Positions 33,905 through 44,653 are shown, numbered from the stretch's first letter. The stretch is 64,000 nucleotides of DNA from Ramlibacter montanisoli (GCF_013087525.1 NZ_JABFCS010000001.1:1798001-1862000), one strand, 5' to 3'. Program-made: numbers and translations. Notes: a model not told the origin generated them from the letters alone.

Positions 33905-36228
33905 TCAGTTCCGGTACGGCCGTGCGGGGCGATCCGGCGCGCGGTAGGGCGCCGCGGGCGCCGGTGCGGCGGGCGCGGCCGCCGGTGCCTCGATGGCGGC
34001 CGGCGCCGTGATCGTCGGGGCGGGCGCGGGCGCGGGTGCCTGCACCACCACGAGCTGCATGGCGGGCGGCGTGTCCGGTGCCACCGTCAGCAGCGGGGTC
34101 GGCGCGCGCAGCAGCAAGGGCGCCACGACGAAGGGGATGAACTGCGGCAGCACGGTGTCGGACGTGGCGACCGGGGTGTCGACGCCCGGGACGACCACGA
34201 CCGGCGGTGCCACCACCGGCACCGGCACCGGCACGGGGACGACCACCGGCGGCACCGTCGGCAGGACGGCGGCCAGCACCGCGCCCGTGGTCTTCGCCAC
34301 GGCCGGGCCGCAACAGGCCACCGGCAGGGCGAAGGCCGCGGCGTTCGGTCCCGCCAGCGTGTAGCCCGTGAAGGAGATCACCTTGCCCAGGCCCGGCGCC
34401 GGTGTGTCGAAGTTCGCAGTGCTGCCGGGACCGGCCACCAGCGTGACGCCGGCCGGATTGCCCTTCAGCCCCACCAGCGTCGTCGCCGTCGTGCCGTCGA
34501 AGGCCTTGGGCGCGCTGTCCGCGAACACCAGCATGTGCTGGGTGAGCGACGCACCGCCGGTCAGGGTGAAGTTGCCGGAGTAGTCGGTCGGGGTCGTGTA
34601 GGCGGGCGGGTTGTAGTTCACCGTGACCGCGGCGTTGGGCCCCGTCACCGCCGCCGGTGGCGTGAGCGGCGCGAACACCACGGTGCCGCCGATCAGGCCC
34701 GGGCCGGTGCCGCCGGTGCCCGCGGTCAGCGTCATCCCGGTGGGCAGGCCCAGGCTTTGCGCGGGAATGCTGCTGCCGCGCGTGAGCGTCAGCGCGGAAG
34801 CGATTCGCACGTCGTTGGCCGCGCAGATCATGATGTTGCCGTCGGTGGTGGTCATTGCCGCCGGGGTGGTGAGCACCGCGTTGCGGCCGGCGGCCAGGAG
34901 CACGCTGCCGTTGGTGGTGGTGATCGCGGCGTTCACGTTCACGTCGCGGCCGCAGCAGACGACGAAGTTGCCGTTGACGGCGGTGACCGCGGCGTTGATG
35001 TTCACGTCACGGGTGGCGTTGAGCGTCAGCGTGGTGGTGCTCGGCGCGGCAGTCCAGCTGACGGCGTCGTTGACGTGGATGTCGCCGTTCGCCTCGGTGG
35101 CCGTGTTCAAGTTGGTCAAGGGCGGAGTGCCCGGCGTGGTCACGTCCGGGCCCGTCGCCGTGGTGATGGTGACGCTGTTGGTCACGAGCAGCGCGGAAAG
35201 CGTGGCACCGCTGATGTTGCCGCCGGCGCCGATGGTGAAGTCCTGCGGATCGATCAGCCAGTCGCCGGTGCGTCCCAGGGCCGCCGCGGTGGTGACGATG
35301 GCGCCTTCCTGCACCCGCACGCGCGCGGCGGAGGTCTCGATGAAGCCGCCGTCGCCGCCACGGGGGCGCTCGCATCCAGCGTGCCGGCCACGTCCACGGT
35401 GCCGTTCACCATGGTGCCCATCAGCATGATGCTGCCGTTGCGCGTCGACAGGGTCTGCGCCTGGATCACGCCGGTGTTGTTCACCACCGTGGACAGCAGC
35501 GAGCCGGCCGCCTGCGTGGTCAGCAGCACCCGGCCGCCGTCGGCCTGGATCAGCCCGCCGTTGCTGGCCAGCGCATCGACGGCCGCGCGATCGACGACCG
35601 CATGCAGCAGGTTGTCGCCCAGCACGTCGAGCGTGATGGCTTCACCGGCCGCCAGCACCACGCTGCCGCGGTTCGCCGAGATCACGCCCTGGTTGGCGAC
35701 GGTCGCACCCAGCAGGGCCACGTAGCCGCCTTCGGCGGCGGTGATGGTGCCGCGGTTGACCACGCTGGCGCGGCTGCTGCCGCTGAAGGCGTGGCGGCCG
35801 CCCAGGAAGTCGGCGTCGGCGATGTCGAGCGTGGAGGCGACCAGGCCGCCGACGTTCACGGAGGCACCGGGCCCGAACAGCACGCCGGCGGGATTGACCA
35901 GGAAGACCCGGCCGTTCGCCGACAGGTTGCCGAAGATCGCCGAAGGATCCGGGCCGGTCACGCGGTTCAGGGTGACCGAGCTGCTGCCCGGCTGGCGGAA
36001 CTGCACCGCCTCGCCCGCGCCGATGCTGAAGCCCTGCCAGTGGATGATGGCGTTGCCCGTGCTCTGGGTCACGGTGGTCAGCGCGCCGGTGTGCGCGATG
36101 ACGGCGGCACCGGCCCGTACCTCGCCGCCGACCGGCGCCGCCTGCGCGGGAAACGCCAGCAGCAGGGACAGGGCCAGGGTGGCAAGGGCACAGGGCGGGC
36201 CGAAGCGGCCCGGTTGGGGGTGGTTCAT
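33905..36228 (-). CDS. Two-partner secretion exoprotein (TpsA, filamentous-haemagglutinin type)
   Basis: This is a secreted or surface beta-helical protein. The reconstructed product is about 774 residues, small for the family. A signal peptide (LALSLLLAFPAQAAP) is followed by the TPS domain with its hallmarks: a NAIIHWQGFSIG-like strand, VNRVTG-type SVTLNRVTG, and FLVNPAGVLFGPGASV. Beta-helix repeats follow, then a YDG-type domain (AFDGTTATTLVGLKGNPAG) and a long Pro/Val/Ala-rich tail ending PDRPARPYRN. Two Cys-Cys pairs (FVVCCGRD and PVACCGPA) are unusual in a TpsA. One base is missing near 35352. The tpsB gene is 12 nt upstream. Confidence 0.88.
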
Positions 36229-36240
36229 GGTGGGTACTGC

Positions 36241-37898
36241 CTAGAGGTATTTGACGAGCTGGATCCAGAAGCGGCCGGAACGGTCCGGGGCGGAGGTCGC
36301 ATCCTCGCTGCCCAGCTTGCGTGCGTAATAGGCGCGCACCAGGAAGTTGCCCGGGTCGGCCCAGTTCAGGCCCACGCCGGCGCCGCTGAGGGTGCGGCGG
36401 TTGTCGCCCGGTGCCCAGGGCTCCTTGTTCAGCCGCACGCTGCCGCTGTCGGCGAAGACGGCGAGCTGCATGCGTCCGGGCACGTTGGCCGGCAGCGGCG
36501 GCAGGTCCATGCGCAGTTCCAGCGTCGCCAGGTAGCCTTCGTCGGCATACGCCTCGCCTTCCGGATAGGCCCGCACGCCGTTCATGCCGCCCAGGGACAT
36601 CTTTTCGGACACGTCCAGGTTCTTCGACGCCACCTGGCCGTTCACCCCCGCGTACAGCGAGAACGGTCCGCCCAGGCGCTGCAGCCGCAGCGCGTTGAAC
36701 GACAGCTTGTCGAAGTGCCCCTGCGTGCGCGCGGTGAGCGCGTCCTGCGCGCGCGCCGCCGGCGTCTCGATGTCGATGTCGCCGCTGGCCCAGGTCAGGA
36801 AGTACGAGTTGACGCCGCCGCCGCCGAAACCGTCGCGGTGGTCGCCGAACACGCTGGCCATGAGGACGCGCGAGTTGCGGTCGGTCTGCGCCGGGATCGC
36901 ATCCAGGTGGTCCTCGAACTTCTTGGCGTCGAAGGCGAGCTGCAGGTACAGGTTGCTGTTGCGGCTGCGGATCACGGGGTAGCGGCCGTAGACGCTGGCG
37001 ATCTGCGCCGTGCCGTGCGCGCCGAGGCTGGCGAACTCCTTGCCCAGCTCGTACTCCAGGCGGCTGTAGGCCACGCCGACCTGGCCTTGGCCCACCTGCA
37101 GCTGGTACGACAGGCGCCCGTACTTCAGGCCCTGGCCCGAGGTCAGCAGCCGCAGGCTCGCGACGTCGCCCAGCCCGAGCGGATCGTTCAGGTTGATGGT
37201 GGCGCCCAGGCGCCAGGCCCCGGTGTAGCGGTTGCCCGCGTTGTCCAGGTCCACGCTGCCCGTGACGCGCCGGCCCGGCAGCACGTCCACCATGAGGTCG
37301 GAAGTGCCGACGGAAGCGCCGGGCACGAGCGTCGAGCGCACCTCCACGCCCGGGATGTCGGACAGCAGCAGCAGGCCCCGTTCCAGGGGCGGCGTGGTGA
37401 TCACCTCGCCGGGCGTGAGCCCGGACAGCACGCCGTGGGCGACGCCGTCCCGCAGGTTCGACTGGTTGCGCAGCTGCACCTTGCCCAGGCGGCCTTCGCT
37501 GACCGCGATGGTGACGACGCCGTCACGGATCTCCTGCGCCGGCAGGTAGGCCTGTGCGACGAAGTAGCCGTTGCGGCGGTAGTGCCCGGTGATGCGGCCG
37601 GCCATCGCCTGCAGGTCGGCCAGGGAGTGCTGCATGCCCCCTGGAAACCCGTCATCGCGAGCAGCTGCCCGGGGTCGAACACGGTCGCCCCCTCCAGCCG
37701 CAGCGTGTTGACGACGATCCGCACGTCGCTCGGCACGCCGGCGGGCGGCATGCCTTGCGGCTCGATGCGGATCGCGGGCTCCGCGCGCGGCGGTGTGGGC
37801 GCCGGCGGCACCTGGAGGGCGCCGCCGGTAGGAGGTTGCTGCGCCAGGGCGGCCTGGGCCAGGCCGAACAAGGCCAGCGTGAGCAGTGACTTGTTCAA
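36241..37898 (-). CDS. Two-partner secretion outer-membrane transporter (TpsB, ShlB/FhaC type)
   Basis: TpsB recognises the TPS domain of its partner and passes it across the outer membrane. The product is about 552 residues: a signal peptide (LTLALFGLAQAALA), a Pro-rich helix/linker, POTRA domains (starting around RIVVNTLRLEGATVFD and ending near VSEGRLGKVQLRN) and a 16-strand-type barrel ending WIQLVKYL. The barrel contains a VRAYPEGE motif, characteristic of the Omp85/TpsB loop 6. One base is missing near 37639. The TTG start overlaps the stop of the BON gene (TTGA), so they are translationally coupled. Confidence 0.92.
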
Positions 37899-38206
37899 GG
37901 CCTGACGGAGATTTCGTTGCGCACCGAGCGGACGCCCGAGACGTTGCGCGCGATCGCTTCGGCGGTGGAGCGCTCGGTCGCGTTCTTGGCGAAGCCGGAC
38001 AGCAGGACCGTGCCGTTGAGGGTCTCGACCTTGATGCTGGCCGCATCGACGTTGCGGTTGTCGATGAAGCGGGCCTTGACCGTGCTGGTGATCGCGGTGT
38101 CGTCGACGTAGGCGCCGACGGTTTCCTGGCCGCGCGTGACGGCGCAGCCGGACAGGGCAACGAGGGAAGCGGCCAGCGCGGAGGCGATGAGGGTGCGGAT
38201 GTTCAT
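37895..38206 (-). CDS. BON-domain lipoprotein, OsmY-like
   Basis: This is a 103-residue envelope protein with a lipobox LVALSGC near residue 21, so it is a lipoprotein. A single BON domain follows (ITSTVKARFIDN... to GVRSVRNEISV), the fold linked to membrane binding in OsmY and similar proteins. It is coupled to tpsB by the TTGA overlap and follows the crystallin-like gene by 44 nt. A role in keeping the envelope stable while TpsB is inserted is inference only. Confidence 0.88.
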   Translation of the reverse strand: MNIRTLIASALAASLVALSGCAVTRGQETVGAYVDDTAITSTVKARFIDNRNVDAASIKVETLNGTVLLSGFAKNATERSTAEAIARNVSGVRSVRNEISVRP

Positions 38207-38250
38207 GGAGTTTCTTTCGGTGATGGGAGGGTGGTGAGCGTGGCGGCGCG

Positions 38251-39075
38251 TCAGACGCGCGGCTCGCCGGCGCGGTTGACGGTGATGGTGCGGCCGGGAG
38301 CGGTGGCCGTCTGGATGCGGTGCTGCTGGCCGCGGAATTCGTAGGTCACGTCCCAGTAGCTGGGCTTCGCCTCGGCCGCGTTGTTGTCGCAGCGGCGCAC
38401 GTCCTGCGTCAGGGGAGCCGGCGCGGCGCCGCCCCGGCCGTACTGCGAGCCCAGGGCCGCGCCGCCGACGGCACCGCCCACGGTGGCGATCTGCTTGCCG
38501 CTACCGCCGCCCACCTGGTGGCCGAGGATGCCGCCGATCACCGCGCCGATGGCGGCGCCCGGCAGGTTCAGGTTGCCCTGCGCCTGCGGCTGCTGCACGA
38601 CCTGCTCGCGCTCCATCCAGCAGCGCTGGGCCGGCGTGCCGACCACGGCGCGGGCGGACGTCACCTCGGCGTCGAACAGGCGCTCGTTCCTGCGGCGGCG
38701 GAAGTCCTGCGCGACCACCGGCATGGGCGCATAGTCGGCTTCGGCGATGCGCTCGTTGGCCGGCAGCGGACGCACGGAGGAGATCCGGTCGTTCAGGCCC
38801 ATGGCCTGCAGCGACGGGTACTGCCCGGGGCGCAGCACGGTGCAGCGCCCGTCGAAGCGGACGTCCTCGCAGGCCTGCCAGCGCTGGCCGGTGACGATGA
38901 CGGAGGAGGCGCGGTCGCTGAAGCCGGAGCGCTCCATGTTGCCCACGCGCTGCTGCGTGCTGAAGCTGCGGCCCTGGAAGCCTTCCTTCTCGTAGAAGGT
39001 GACCTGGGCGGAAGCCTGGGCGGCGAAGGCGAGCACGGTGGTGGCGAACAGCGTGCGGACGGTGATGTTTTTCAT
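38251..39075 (-). CDS. Beta/gamma-crystallin-like protein with glycine-zipper segment
   Basis: This is a 274-residue exported protein with an N-terminal signal (TLFATTVLAFAAQASA). Residues about 24-105 form a beta/gamma-crystallin-like unit with two Greek-key motifs (VTFYEKEGFQGRSF and CEDVRFDGRCTVLRPGQYPSL). After a linker, a glycine zipper of the 17-kDa antigen type follows (AAIGAVIGGILGHQVGGGSG, then GGAVGGAALGSQYG). The C-terminus is a short beta-rich domain (YWDVTYEFRGQQHRI). The ATG at 39073-39075, with AGAGG upstream, is preferred over an upstream in-frame ATG. It is the first gene of the probable TPS operon. Confidence 0.82.
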   Translation of the reverse strand: MKNITVRTLFATTVLAFAAQASAQVTFYEKEGFQGRSFSTQQRVGNMERSGFSDRASSVIVTGQRWQACEDVRFDGRCTVLRPGQYPSLQAMGLNDRISSVRPLPANERIAEADYAPMPVVAQDFRRRRNERLFDAEVTSARAVVGTPAQRCWMEREQVVQQPQAQGNLNLPGAAIGAVIGGILGHQVGGGSGKQIATVGGAVGGAALGSQYGRGGAAPAPLTQDVRRCDNNAAEAKPSYWDVTYEFRGQQHRIQTATAPGRTITVNRAGEPRV

Positions 39076-39193
39076 GGGACCTCTTTCAGCCCGCAAGGTA
39101 CGCAGCCGCGCCAGCCCGGTCTGTCCGCCAGCGTACCGAACGACGCCGAACGAGCGCTCCTCCTACACCTGCTCCCCCACCCGCTGCTCCTCC

Positions 39194-39199
39194 TATACT
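39194..39199 (+). promoter_or_regulatory. Possible -10 for the Crp-family regulator
   Basis: TATACT lies 21 nt before the ATG at 39220, which has no clear Shine-Dalgarno sequence. The divergent 144-bp gap must also hold the promoter of the crystallin-BON-TPS operon. Confidence 0.35.
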
Positions 39200-39219
39200 G
39201 CAGGCCACTTCGCCCCTCC

Positions 39220-39938
39220 ATGGAACCCACCCCGGACCCCCGACAGAACTGGCTGCTCGCCGCGCTCGCCGATGCCGAGTGGGATCGCTTCGAACAGCAC
39301 CTGCAGCCGGCCACCCTCCCCTCGGTGCCGTGCTCTACGAGCCTGGTTCCACCCCCACGCACGTGTTCTTCCCGACCACGGCGATCGTGTCGCTGCTCTA
39401 CGTGATGGAGGACGGCGCGTCGGCCGAGATCGCCGTCGTCGGCAACGAGGGCCTGGTCGGCATCTCGCTGTTCATGGGCGGGCACTCGACCTCCAGCCAG
39501 GCCGTGGTGCAGGCGGCGGGCCAGGGCTTCCGGCTCGACGCGGGGATCATGCTGCAGGAGTTCAACCGCAGCGGCGCGGTGATGCACCTGCTGCTGCGCT
39601 ACACGCAGGCGCTCATCACGCAGATGGCGCAGACCTCGGTGTGCAACCGGCACCACGCGCTCGACCAGCAGCTGTGCCGCTGGCTGCTGCTGACGCTCGA
39701 CCGGCTGCACTCCAACGAGCTGGTGATGACCCAGGACCTGCTGTCGAACATCCTCGGCGTGCGCCGCGCCAGCATCAGCGACGCGGCGGGGCGGCTGCAG
39801 AAGGACGGCCTGATCCGCTACGAACGCGGCCGGGTCACCGTGCTGGACCGCCCAGGGCTGGAGGGCCGCTCCTGCGAGTGCTATGCGGTGGTGAAGAAGG
39901 AGTACGACCGGCTGCTGCCCGACATCAAGGCAACGTAA
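39220..39938 (+). CDS. Crp/Fnr-family transcriptional regulator
   Basis: The product is about 239 residues, a normal size. An N-terminal cyclic-nucleotide-binding-like beta-roll (GAVLYEPGSTPTHVFFPTTA through EIAVVGNEGLVGISLFMGG) is followed by a long dimer helix and a winged helix-turn-helix (LTQD-like VMTQDLLSNILGVRRASISDAAG). FNR-type iron-sulfur cysteines are absent; Cys residues occur only singly. One base is missing near 39320, between LQPATLP and GAVLYEP. The ligand and regulon are unknown. It faces away from the TPS operon and could regulate it or the kinase gene downstream. Confidence 0.88.
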
Positions 39939-40049
39939 AGACGCGCAAAGGCCTACACTGGACGTTCCACTGACTCGGCTCCCTCGTGCCCTAGCCGATG
40001 GGCGCGAGCCCCGTCAGTCCGCATCCGCACCTTCTCGATGGGTGCAGCC

Positions 40050-41260
40050 ATGCAGTCCTCCGGTTTCCTCGCCACCAGCGTGCCCGCCCCCGCGCGGCCG
40101 GTTCCCTCCCCGCATCGCAGTCCACCCCACCGCGTCCGCGGCTCTCGGACTTCCTGCGCTCGCACGCGAACGAGATCCTGGAGGCCTGGGACGAGTTCGC
40201 GGCCACCGTGAACCACGACGGCAAGGCGCTGGACGCGGTGGCCCTGCGCGACCACGCCGCGGAGATCCTCCAGACCATCGCCAAGGACCTGGCGCAGCCG
40301 CAGTCGCCCCACCAGCAGGACGAGAAGGGCAAGGGCCGCGGCCCCAGGGGCATCGACCCCACGCCGGCGGAGACGCACGCGGACTTCCGGATGGTCGCGG
40401 GCTTCGCGGTCGACGCGATGATCACCGAGTACCGCGCGCTGCGCGCGAGCGTGCTGAAGATCTGGGCCAAGGACGGCGGCGGCACCGAGCCGGAGGACCT
40501 GACCGACCTCACGCGCTTCAACGAGGCCATCGACCAGTCGATCGCCGAATCGGTGGCGCGCTACACCCGGCAGACCCACTCGGCGAGCGAGCTGTTCATC
40601 GGCGTGCTCGGCCACGACATCCGCAACCCGCTGGGCACCATCATGATGAGCGCCGAGTACCTGGTGCGCTCGGGCCAGCTGTCCAAGGGCGCCGCGGCGC
40701 CGATCGTGAACGCCTCGGTGCGCATCAAGGCGATCATCGAGCAGGTGGTGGACTTCACGCGGGCCCAGGCCGACGGCGAGATGCCCATCCTGCGCGTGCC
40801 CGGCAACCTCGCGGACCAGCTCGCGAAGATCGTCGAGGAAACGCAGGTGCGCCACCCCACGCGGACGGTGCGCTTCGAATCCTCGGGCGATTTCGAGGGC
40901 AGCTGGGACGAAGGCCGCATGGGCCAGTTGCTGTCCAACCTGCTCGGGAACGCGCTGATCTACGGTGCGCGCGACGGCGAAGTCACCGTCCGGATGTGGA
41001 ACGCAGGTGCGGAAGTGGGCTTCTCCGTGCACAACCACGGCAAGCCGATCCCCCTCGCGGAACAGGAGCGCATCTTCCAGCCGCTGGAACGGGGCCTGCA
41101 CCAGCAGCTCAGCGGCGAGCACCGCGAGCCGACCGGGCTCGGGCTGGGCCTCTACATCTGCCGCGAGATCGTGATGGCGCACGGCGGGACCCTGCAGGTG
41201 GACTCCCGCGAAGGGAAGGGAACGACCTTCAGGGTGTCGCTGCCTCGGACCGTGGCCTAG
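40050..41260 (+). CDS. Sensor histidine kinase, orphan
   Basis: The product is about 403 residues. The N-terminal ~150 residues form a helical RsbR/RsbT-co-antagonist-like sensor (LSDFLRSHANEILEAWDEF), with no transmembrane segment, so it is cytosolic. The phosphoacceptor His is in LGHDIRNPLG. The ATPase domain has the N box LSNLLGNALIYGA and the G box GLGLGLYICREIV. No response regulator gene lies nearby. The start is uncertain: codon third-position GC favours ATG 40050 with a frame break near 40130, but one frame is open without a break from an ATG at 39998. Its TAG stop lies within a CTAG shared with the convergent methyltransferase stop. Confidence 0.85.
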
Positions 41261-42036
41261 CGAGCGTGCGCCGCGGCGCTTGCGTGCAGGCAGATCGCCG
41301 CCGCCGCGGCGACGTTGAGGGACTCCTCGCCACCGGGCTGCACGATGCGCACGAACTGCGTCGCCCGCGCCGACAGCACGGCGCCCACGCCCTGCCCTTC
41401 GTGCCCCAGCACCCACGCGCACGGCCAGGGCAGCGCCGCCCGGTGCAGGTAGTCGCCCTGGTGCGAACTGGTCGCCAGCAGGGGCACCTGCAGCCCGTCC
41501 AGCCGCTGCGGCTCCAGGCCTTCGACGAGGCGCAGCCCGAAGTGCGCGCCCATGCCGGCACGCAGCACCTTGGGACTCCACAATGCCGCCGTGCCCTTCA
41601 TCGCCAGCACCTGCGGGAAGCCGAAGGCACCGGCGCTGCGCAGGATGGCGCCCACGTTGCCGGCGTCCTGCAGGCCGTCGAGGATCACGGTGGGTGCGTC
41701 CGGCTGGAGCGCGGGCTGCGGCGGCAGCGGCAGCACGAAGGCCATGCGGCCGGGCGACTCCAGCGCGCTGACCGTGGCGAACAGTCCGTCCTCGATGGTG
41801 ACCACCTTGCCGGCCGCGTCGGCCCACTGGTGGCCCGCGGTGCCGAAGTAGGAGGCCTGGAACACCGCGTGCGAGGGCTGCAGGCCGCGCTGCAGCGCGG
41901 CGCGGCACAGGTGGTCGCCCTCCAGCCAGATGCGGCCCTGCTTGCGGTAGGCGTGGCTGTCCTGCGCCAGCCGGCGCAGGTCCTTCAGCAGCGCGTTGTC
42001 GCGCGAGTGGATGTGCTGCGGGGCCGTGTCGGTCAC
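41257..42036 (-). CDS. SpoU/TrmH-family RNA 2'-O-methyltransferase
   Basis: The 259-residue product has a short N-terminal substrate-binding domain ([19 protein letters not shown]) followed by a knotted SPOUT domain. The three SpoU motifs are visible: [24 protein letters not shown] and [11 protein letters not shown]. It should methylate ribose in rRNA or tRNA; the exact target cannot be told from sequence (an RlmB-like or TsnR-like enzyme is possible). The GTG start overlaps the rnhB stop (GTGA), so the two are coupled at the end of the long minus-strand cluster. Confidence 0.9.
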   Translation of the reverse strand: MTDTAPQHIHSRDNALLKDLRRLAQDSHAYRKQGRIWLEGDHLCRAALQRGLQPSHAVFQASYFGTAGHQWADAAGKVVTIEDGLFATVSALESPGRMAFVLPLPPQPALQPDAPTVILDGLQDAGNVGAILRSAGAFGFPQVLAMKGTAALWSPKVLRAGMGAHFGLRLVEGLEPQRLDGLQVPLLATSSHQGDYLHRAALPWPCAWVLGHEGQGVGAVLSARATQFVRIVQPGGEESLNVAAAAAICLHASAAAHAR

Positions 42037-42671
42037 TGGACCTGCACGGAGACCGTGACGCCCTCTTCCAGCAGGAACTGCGCGGCCACCGGCGCGAAGT
42101 GCCGGCGGTGATGCACGCAGGGGCCGTGCACGCGCAGGGCTTCCAGGTGCTCCGGCGTGCTGTAGCCCTTGTGCGCGGCGAACCCGTACTGCGGGAACTG
42201 TTCGTGCAATTCCACCAGCATGCGGTCGCGCGTGACCTTGGCGATGATCGAGGCCGCCGAGATGGACCGGACCTTGGCGTCGCCGTCGACGATGGCTTCC
42301 GAGAGGATGTCCAGCTTGGGCAGGCGGTTGCCGTCCACCAGCACCTTCACCGGCTTCAGCCGCAGGCCCTCCACGGCGCGCTTCATGGCCAGCATGGTCG
42401 CGTGGAAGATGTTCAGGTCGTCGATTTCCTCGACCGAGGCCATGCCGACCGAGCAGCACAGGGCCTTCTCGCGGATCTTGTCGTACAGCCTGTCTCGCTG
42501 CAGCGGCGACAGCACCTTGGAATCCGCCAGGCCGAGGATGCGCTTCTTGTCGTCGAGGATCACCGCGGCGGCGACCACGGGGCCGGCCAGCGGGCCGCGG
42601 CCCGCTTCGTCCACTCCGGCCATCAGGCCCACCGGTTCCGGGAATACCAGCGGCACCTGCCGCGGCCGCAC
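42033..42671 (-). CDS. rnhB: Ribonuclease HII
   Basis: RNase HII nicks RNA-DNA hybrids and misinserted ribonucleotides. The catalytic DEDD set is seen: [12 protein letters not shown] (Asp-Glu) near the N-terminus, the third acid in VLVDGNRLP and the fourth in KVTRDRM. The GRG specificity motif is present. The start is uncertain. GTG 42671 gives about 212 residues; GTG 42656 and ATG 42623 ([10 protein letters not shown]) are alternatives, and none has a good ribosome site. It lies just downstream of lpxB, as in many Proteobacteria. Confidence 0.92.
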   Translation of the reverse strand: MRPRQVPLVFPEPVGLMAGVDEAGRGPLAGPVVAAAVILDDKKRILGLADSKVLSPLQRDRLYDKIREKALCCSVGMASVEEIDDLNIFHATMLAMKRAVEGLRLKPVKVLVDGNRLPKLDILSEAIVDGDAKVRSISAASIIAKVTRDRMLVELHEQFPQYGFAAHKGYSTPEHLEALRVHGPCVHHRRHFAPVAAQFLLEEGVTVSVQVQ

Positions 42672-42717
42672 CGCCGCCCGGGTGCGGATCGTCGTGGTCC
42701 GGATGCGCCTGTCGGTC

Positions 42718-43862
42718 TCAGGAGGCGAGGACTTTTTCGATGGCATCGGTGGCGAGTTGGGCGGTGTCGCGCTGCAGCAGCTGGTGCAGGTCGCGGAATT
42801 TCGCCTGCACGGCCTGCATTCTGTCAGGGCTGTCCAGCCATGCGGCAATGGCCCCGCGGAGCAACTCGGGTTTTGCGTTGGACTGCAGCAACTCGGGCAC
42901 CACGAAATCCCCGCACAGGATGTTGGGCAGCCCCACCCAGGGCTGCAGCTGGCGCGGCTTCATCAGCGCGTAGGTGAGCCAGTGCGTGTGGTAAGCGATC
43001 ACCATCGGCCGCTTGAACAGCGCCGTCTCCAGCGTGGCGGTGCCGCTGGCCACCAGGGCCACGTCGCAGGCGGCCAGCACGGCGTGCGACTGGCCGGTGA
43101 CGATGGTCAGGTGCCGCGGGGAGGGCCCGGTGCGCGCGAGCTGGCTGATGCGCGCCTGCAGCGCCGGCATCGCGGGAATGATGAACCAGGCGTTCGGGCG
43201 CTGCTTCTGCAGCAGCGCGGCGGCCGCCAGGAAGCGCGGCGTCATGGCCTCGACCTCGGAGGCGCGGCTGCCGGGCAGCAGCGCGATCACCTCGCCGTCC
43301 GCCGGGACGCCCAGGGCCTTGCGCGCACCGGCCTTGTCGGGCTCCATCGGGATCACGCTGGCCAGGGGTGGCCGACGTAGGTGCTGGCTACGCCGTGCTT
43401 CGCCAGCAGCTCGGGCTCGAAGGGGAAGATGCACAGCACGTGGTCGCAAGCCTTCTTCAGCTTCTCCACGCGCTTCATGCGCCAGGCCCAGATCGAGGGG
43501 CAGACGAAGTGCACCGTCTTCACGCCGGCGGCGCGCAGGCCGGACTCCAGGCCCAGGTTGAAGTCGGGCGCGTCGACGCCGATGAACACGTCGGGACGGT
43601 CCTGCAGCAGGCGGTCGCGCAGCGCGTTGCGGATGCCGGCGATCTCGCGGTAATGCCGCAGCACCTCGGCGTAGCCGCGCACGGCCAGCTTCTCGTAGGG
43701 CCACCAGGGTTCGAAGCCATGGGCGGCCATGTGCGGGCCGCCGATGCCGCCGGAGGCCAGCTGCGGCCAGCGCTGGCGCATGCCCTGCAGCAGCAGGCCG
43801 GCCAGCAGGTCGCCCGAGGCTTCGCCCGCGACCAGCGCGGCGCGCGGTGCCCTGTTCTCCAT
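42718..43862 (-). CDS. lpxB: Lipid-A-disaccharide synthase
   Basis: LpxB joins UDP-2,3-diacylglucosamine and lipid X to make the lipid A disaccharide at the inner-membrane face. The product is about 381 residues. The N-terminal motif is [13 protein letters not shown], followed by [11 protein letters not shown], and the GT-B C-terminal half has [10 protein letters not shown] and the nucleotide-binding VASGTATLE. The frame breaks near 43366, where a base is missing from the G run. The ATG is 2 nt after the lpxA stop, so translation is probably coupled. Confidence 0.95.
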
Positions 43863-43864
43863 GG

Positions 43865-44653
43865 TCAGCGGACGATGCCGCGGGTGGCGGCGGCGAGGAA
43901 GGCGCTCATGAGAGCGACGTCCTCCTTCGCCTCCGGCACGGACTGCGCGAGCGCGTCGATCGCGCCGCGGGCGGCGTCCAGGGTGCGGCCTTCGCGGTAC
44001 AGCAGCTTGTGCATCTGCTTGACCGCGGCGATGCGCTCGGCACTGAAGTCGCGCCGGCGCAGGCCCACGGCGTTGAAGCCGCGCACGGCCAGCGGATTGC
44101 CGTCCACCAGCATGAAGGGCGGCACGTCCTGCGAGACCGCGCTCTGGAAGCCGACCATGGCATGCGCGCCGACCTTGACGAACTGGTGGATGCCGGTGAG
44201 GCCGCCGACCGTCACCCAGTCGCCCAGCTCCACGTGCCCGGCCAGCGTCGTGTTGTTGGCCAGCGTGGTGCGGTTGCCCACCACGCAATCGTGCGCGACG
44301 TGGGTGTAGGCCATGATCCAGTTGTCGTCGCCGATGCGCGTGACCGCCTTGTCCTGCACCGTGCCCACGTGCAGCGTGACGAATTCGCGGATGGTGTTGC
44401 GGTCGCCGATCACCAGTTCGGTGGGCTCGCCCTGGTACTTCTTGTCCTGGTTGGCCGCGCCGATGGAGCCGAACTGGAAGATGCGGTTGTCGCGGCCGAT
44501 GGTGGTGTGGCCCTCGATCACCACGTGCGCAGCCACCGTGGTGCCGGCGGCGATCTTCACGTACGGGCCGATCACCGTATAGGGACCGACGGTGACGCTG
44601 GCGTCCAGTTGCGCCTTCGGGTCGACGAGCGCGCTCGGGTGGATGTTCGCCAT
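43865..44653 (-). CDS. lpxA: UDP-N-acetylglucosamine acyltransferase
   Basis: LpxA transfers a hydroxyacyl chain from acyl carrier protein to UDP-GlcNAc, the first step of lipid A synthesis. The 262-residue product is a left-handed beta-helix of hexapeptide repeats ([20 protein letters not shown] and on), with the catalytic His in the region [11 protein letters not shown] and a helical C-terminal domain. The frame is intact. It lies between fabZ and lpxB in the standard lpxD-fabZ-lpxA-lpxB order. Confidence 0.97.
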   Translation of the reverse strand: MANIHPSALVDPKAQLDASVTVGPYTVIGPYVKIAAGTTVAAHVVIEGHTTIGRDNRIFQFGSIGAANQDKKYQGEPTELVIGDRNTIREFVTLHVGTVQDKAVTRIGDDNWIMAYTHVAHDCVVGNRTTLANNTTLAGHVELGDWVTVGGLTGIHQFVKVGAHAMVGFQSAVSQDVPPFMLVDGNPLAVRGFNAVGLRRRDFSAERIAAVKQMHKLLYREGRTLDAARGAIDALAQSVPEAKEDVALMSAFLAAATRGIVR

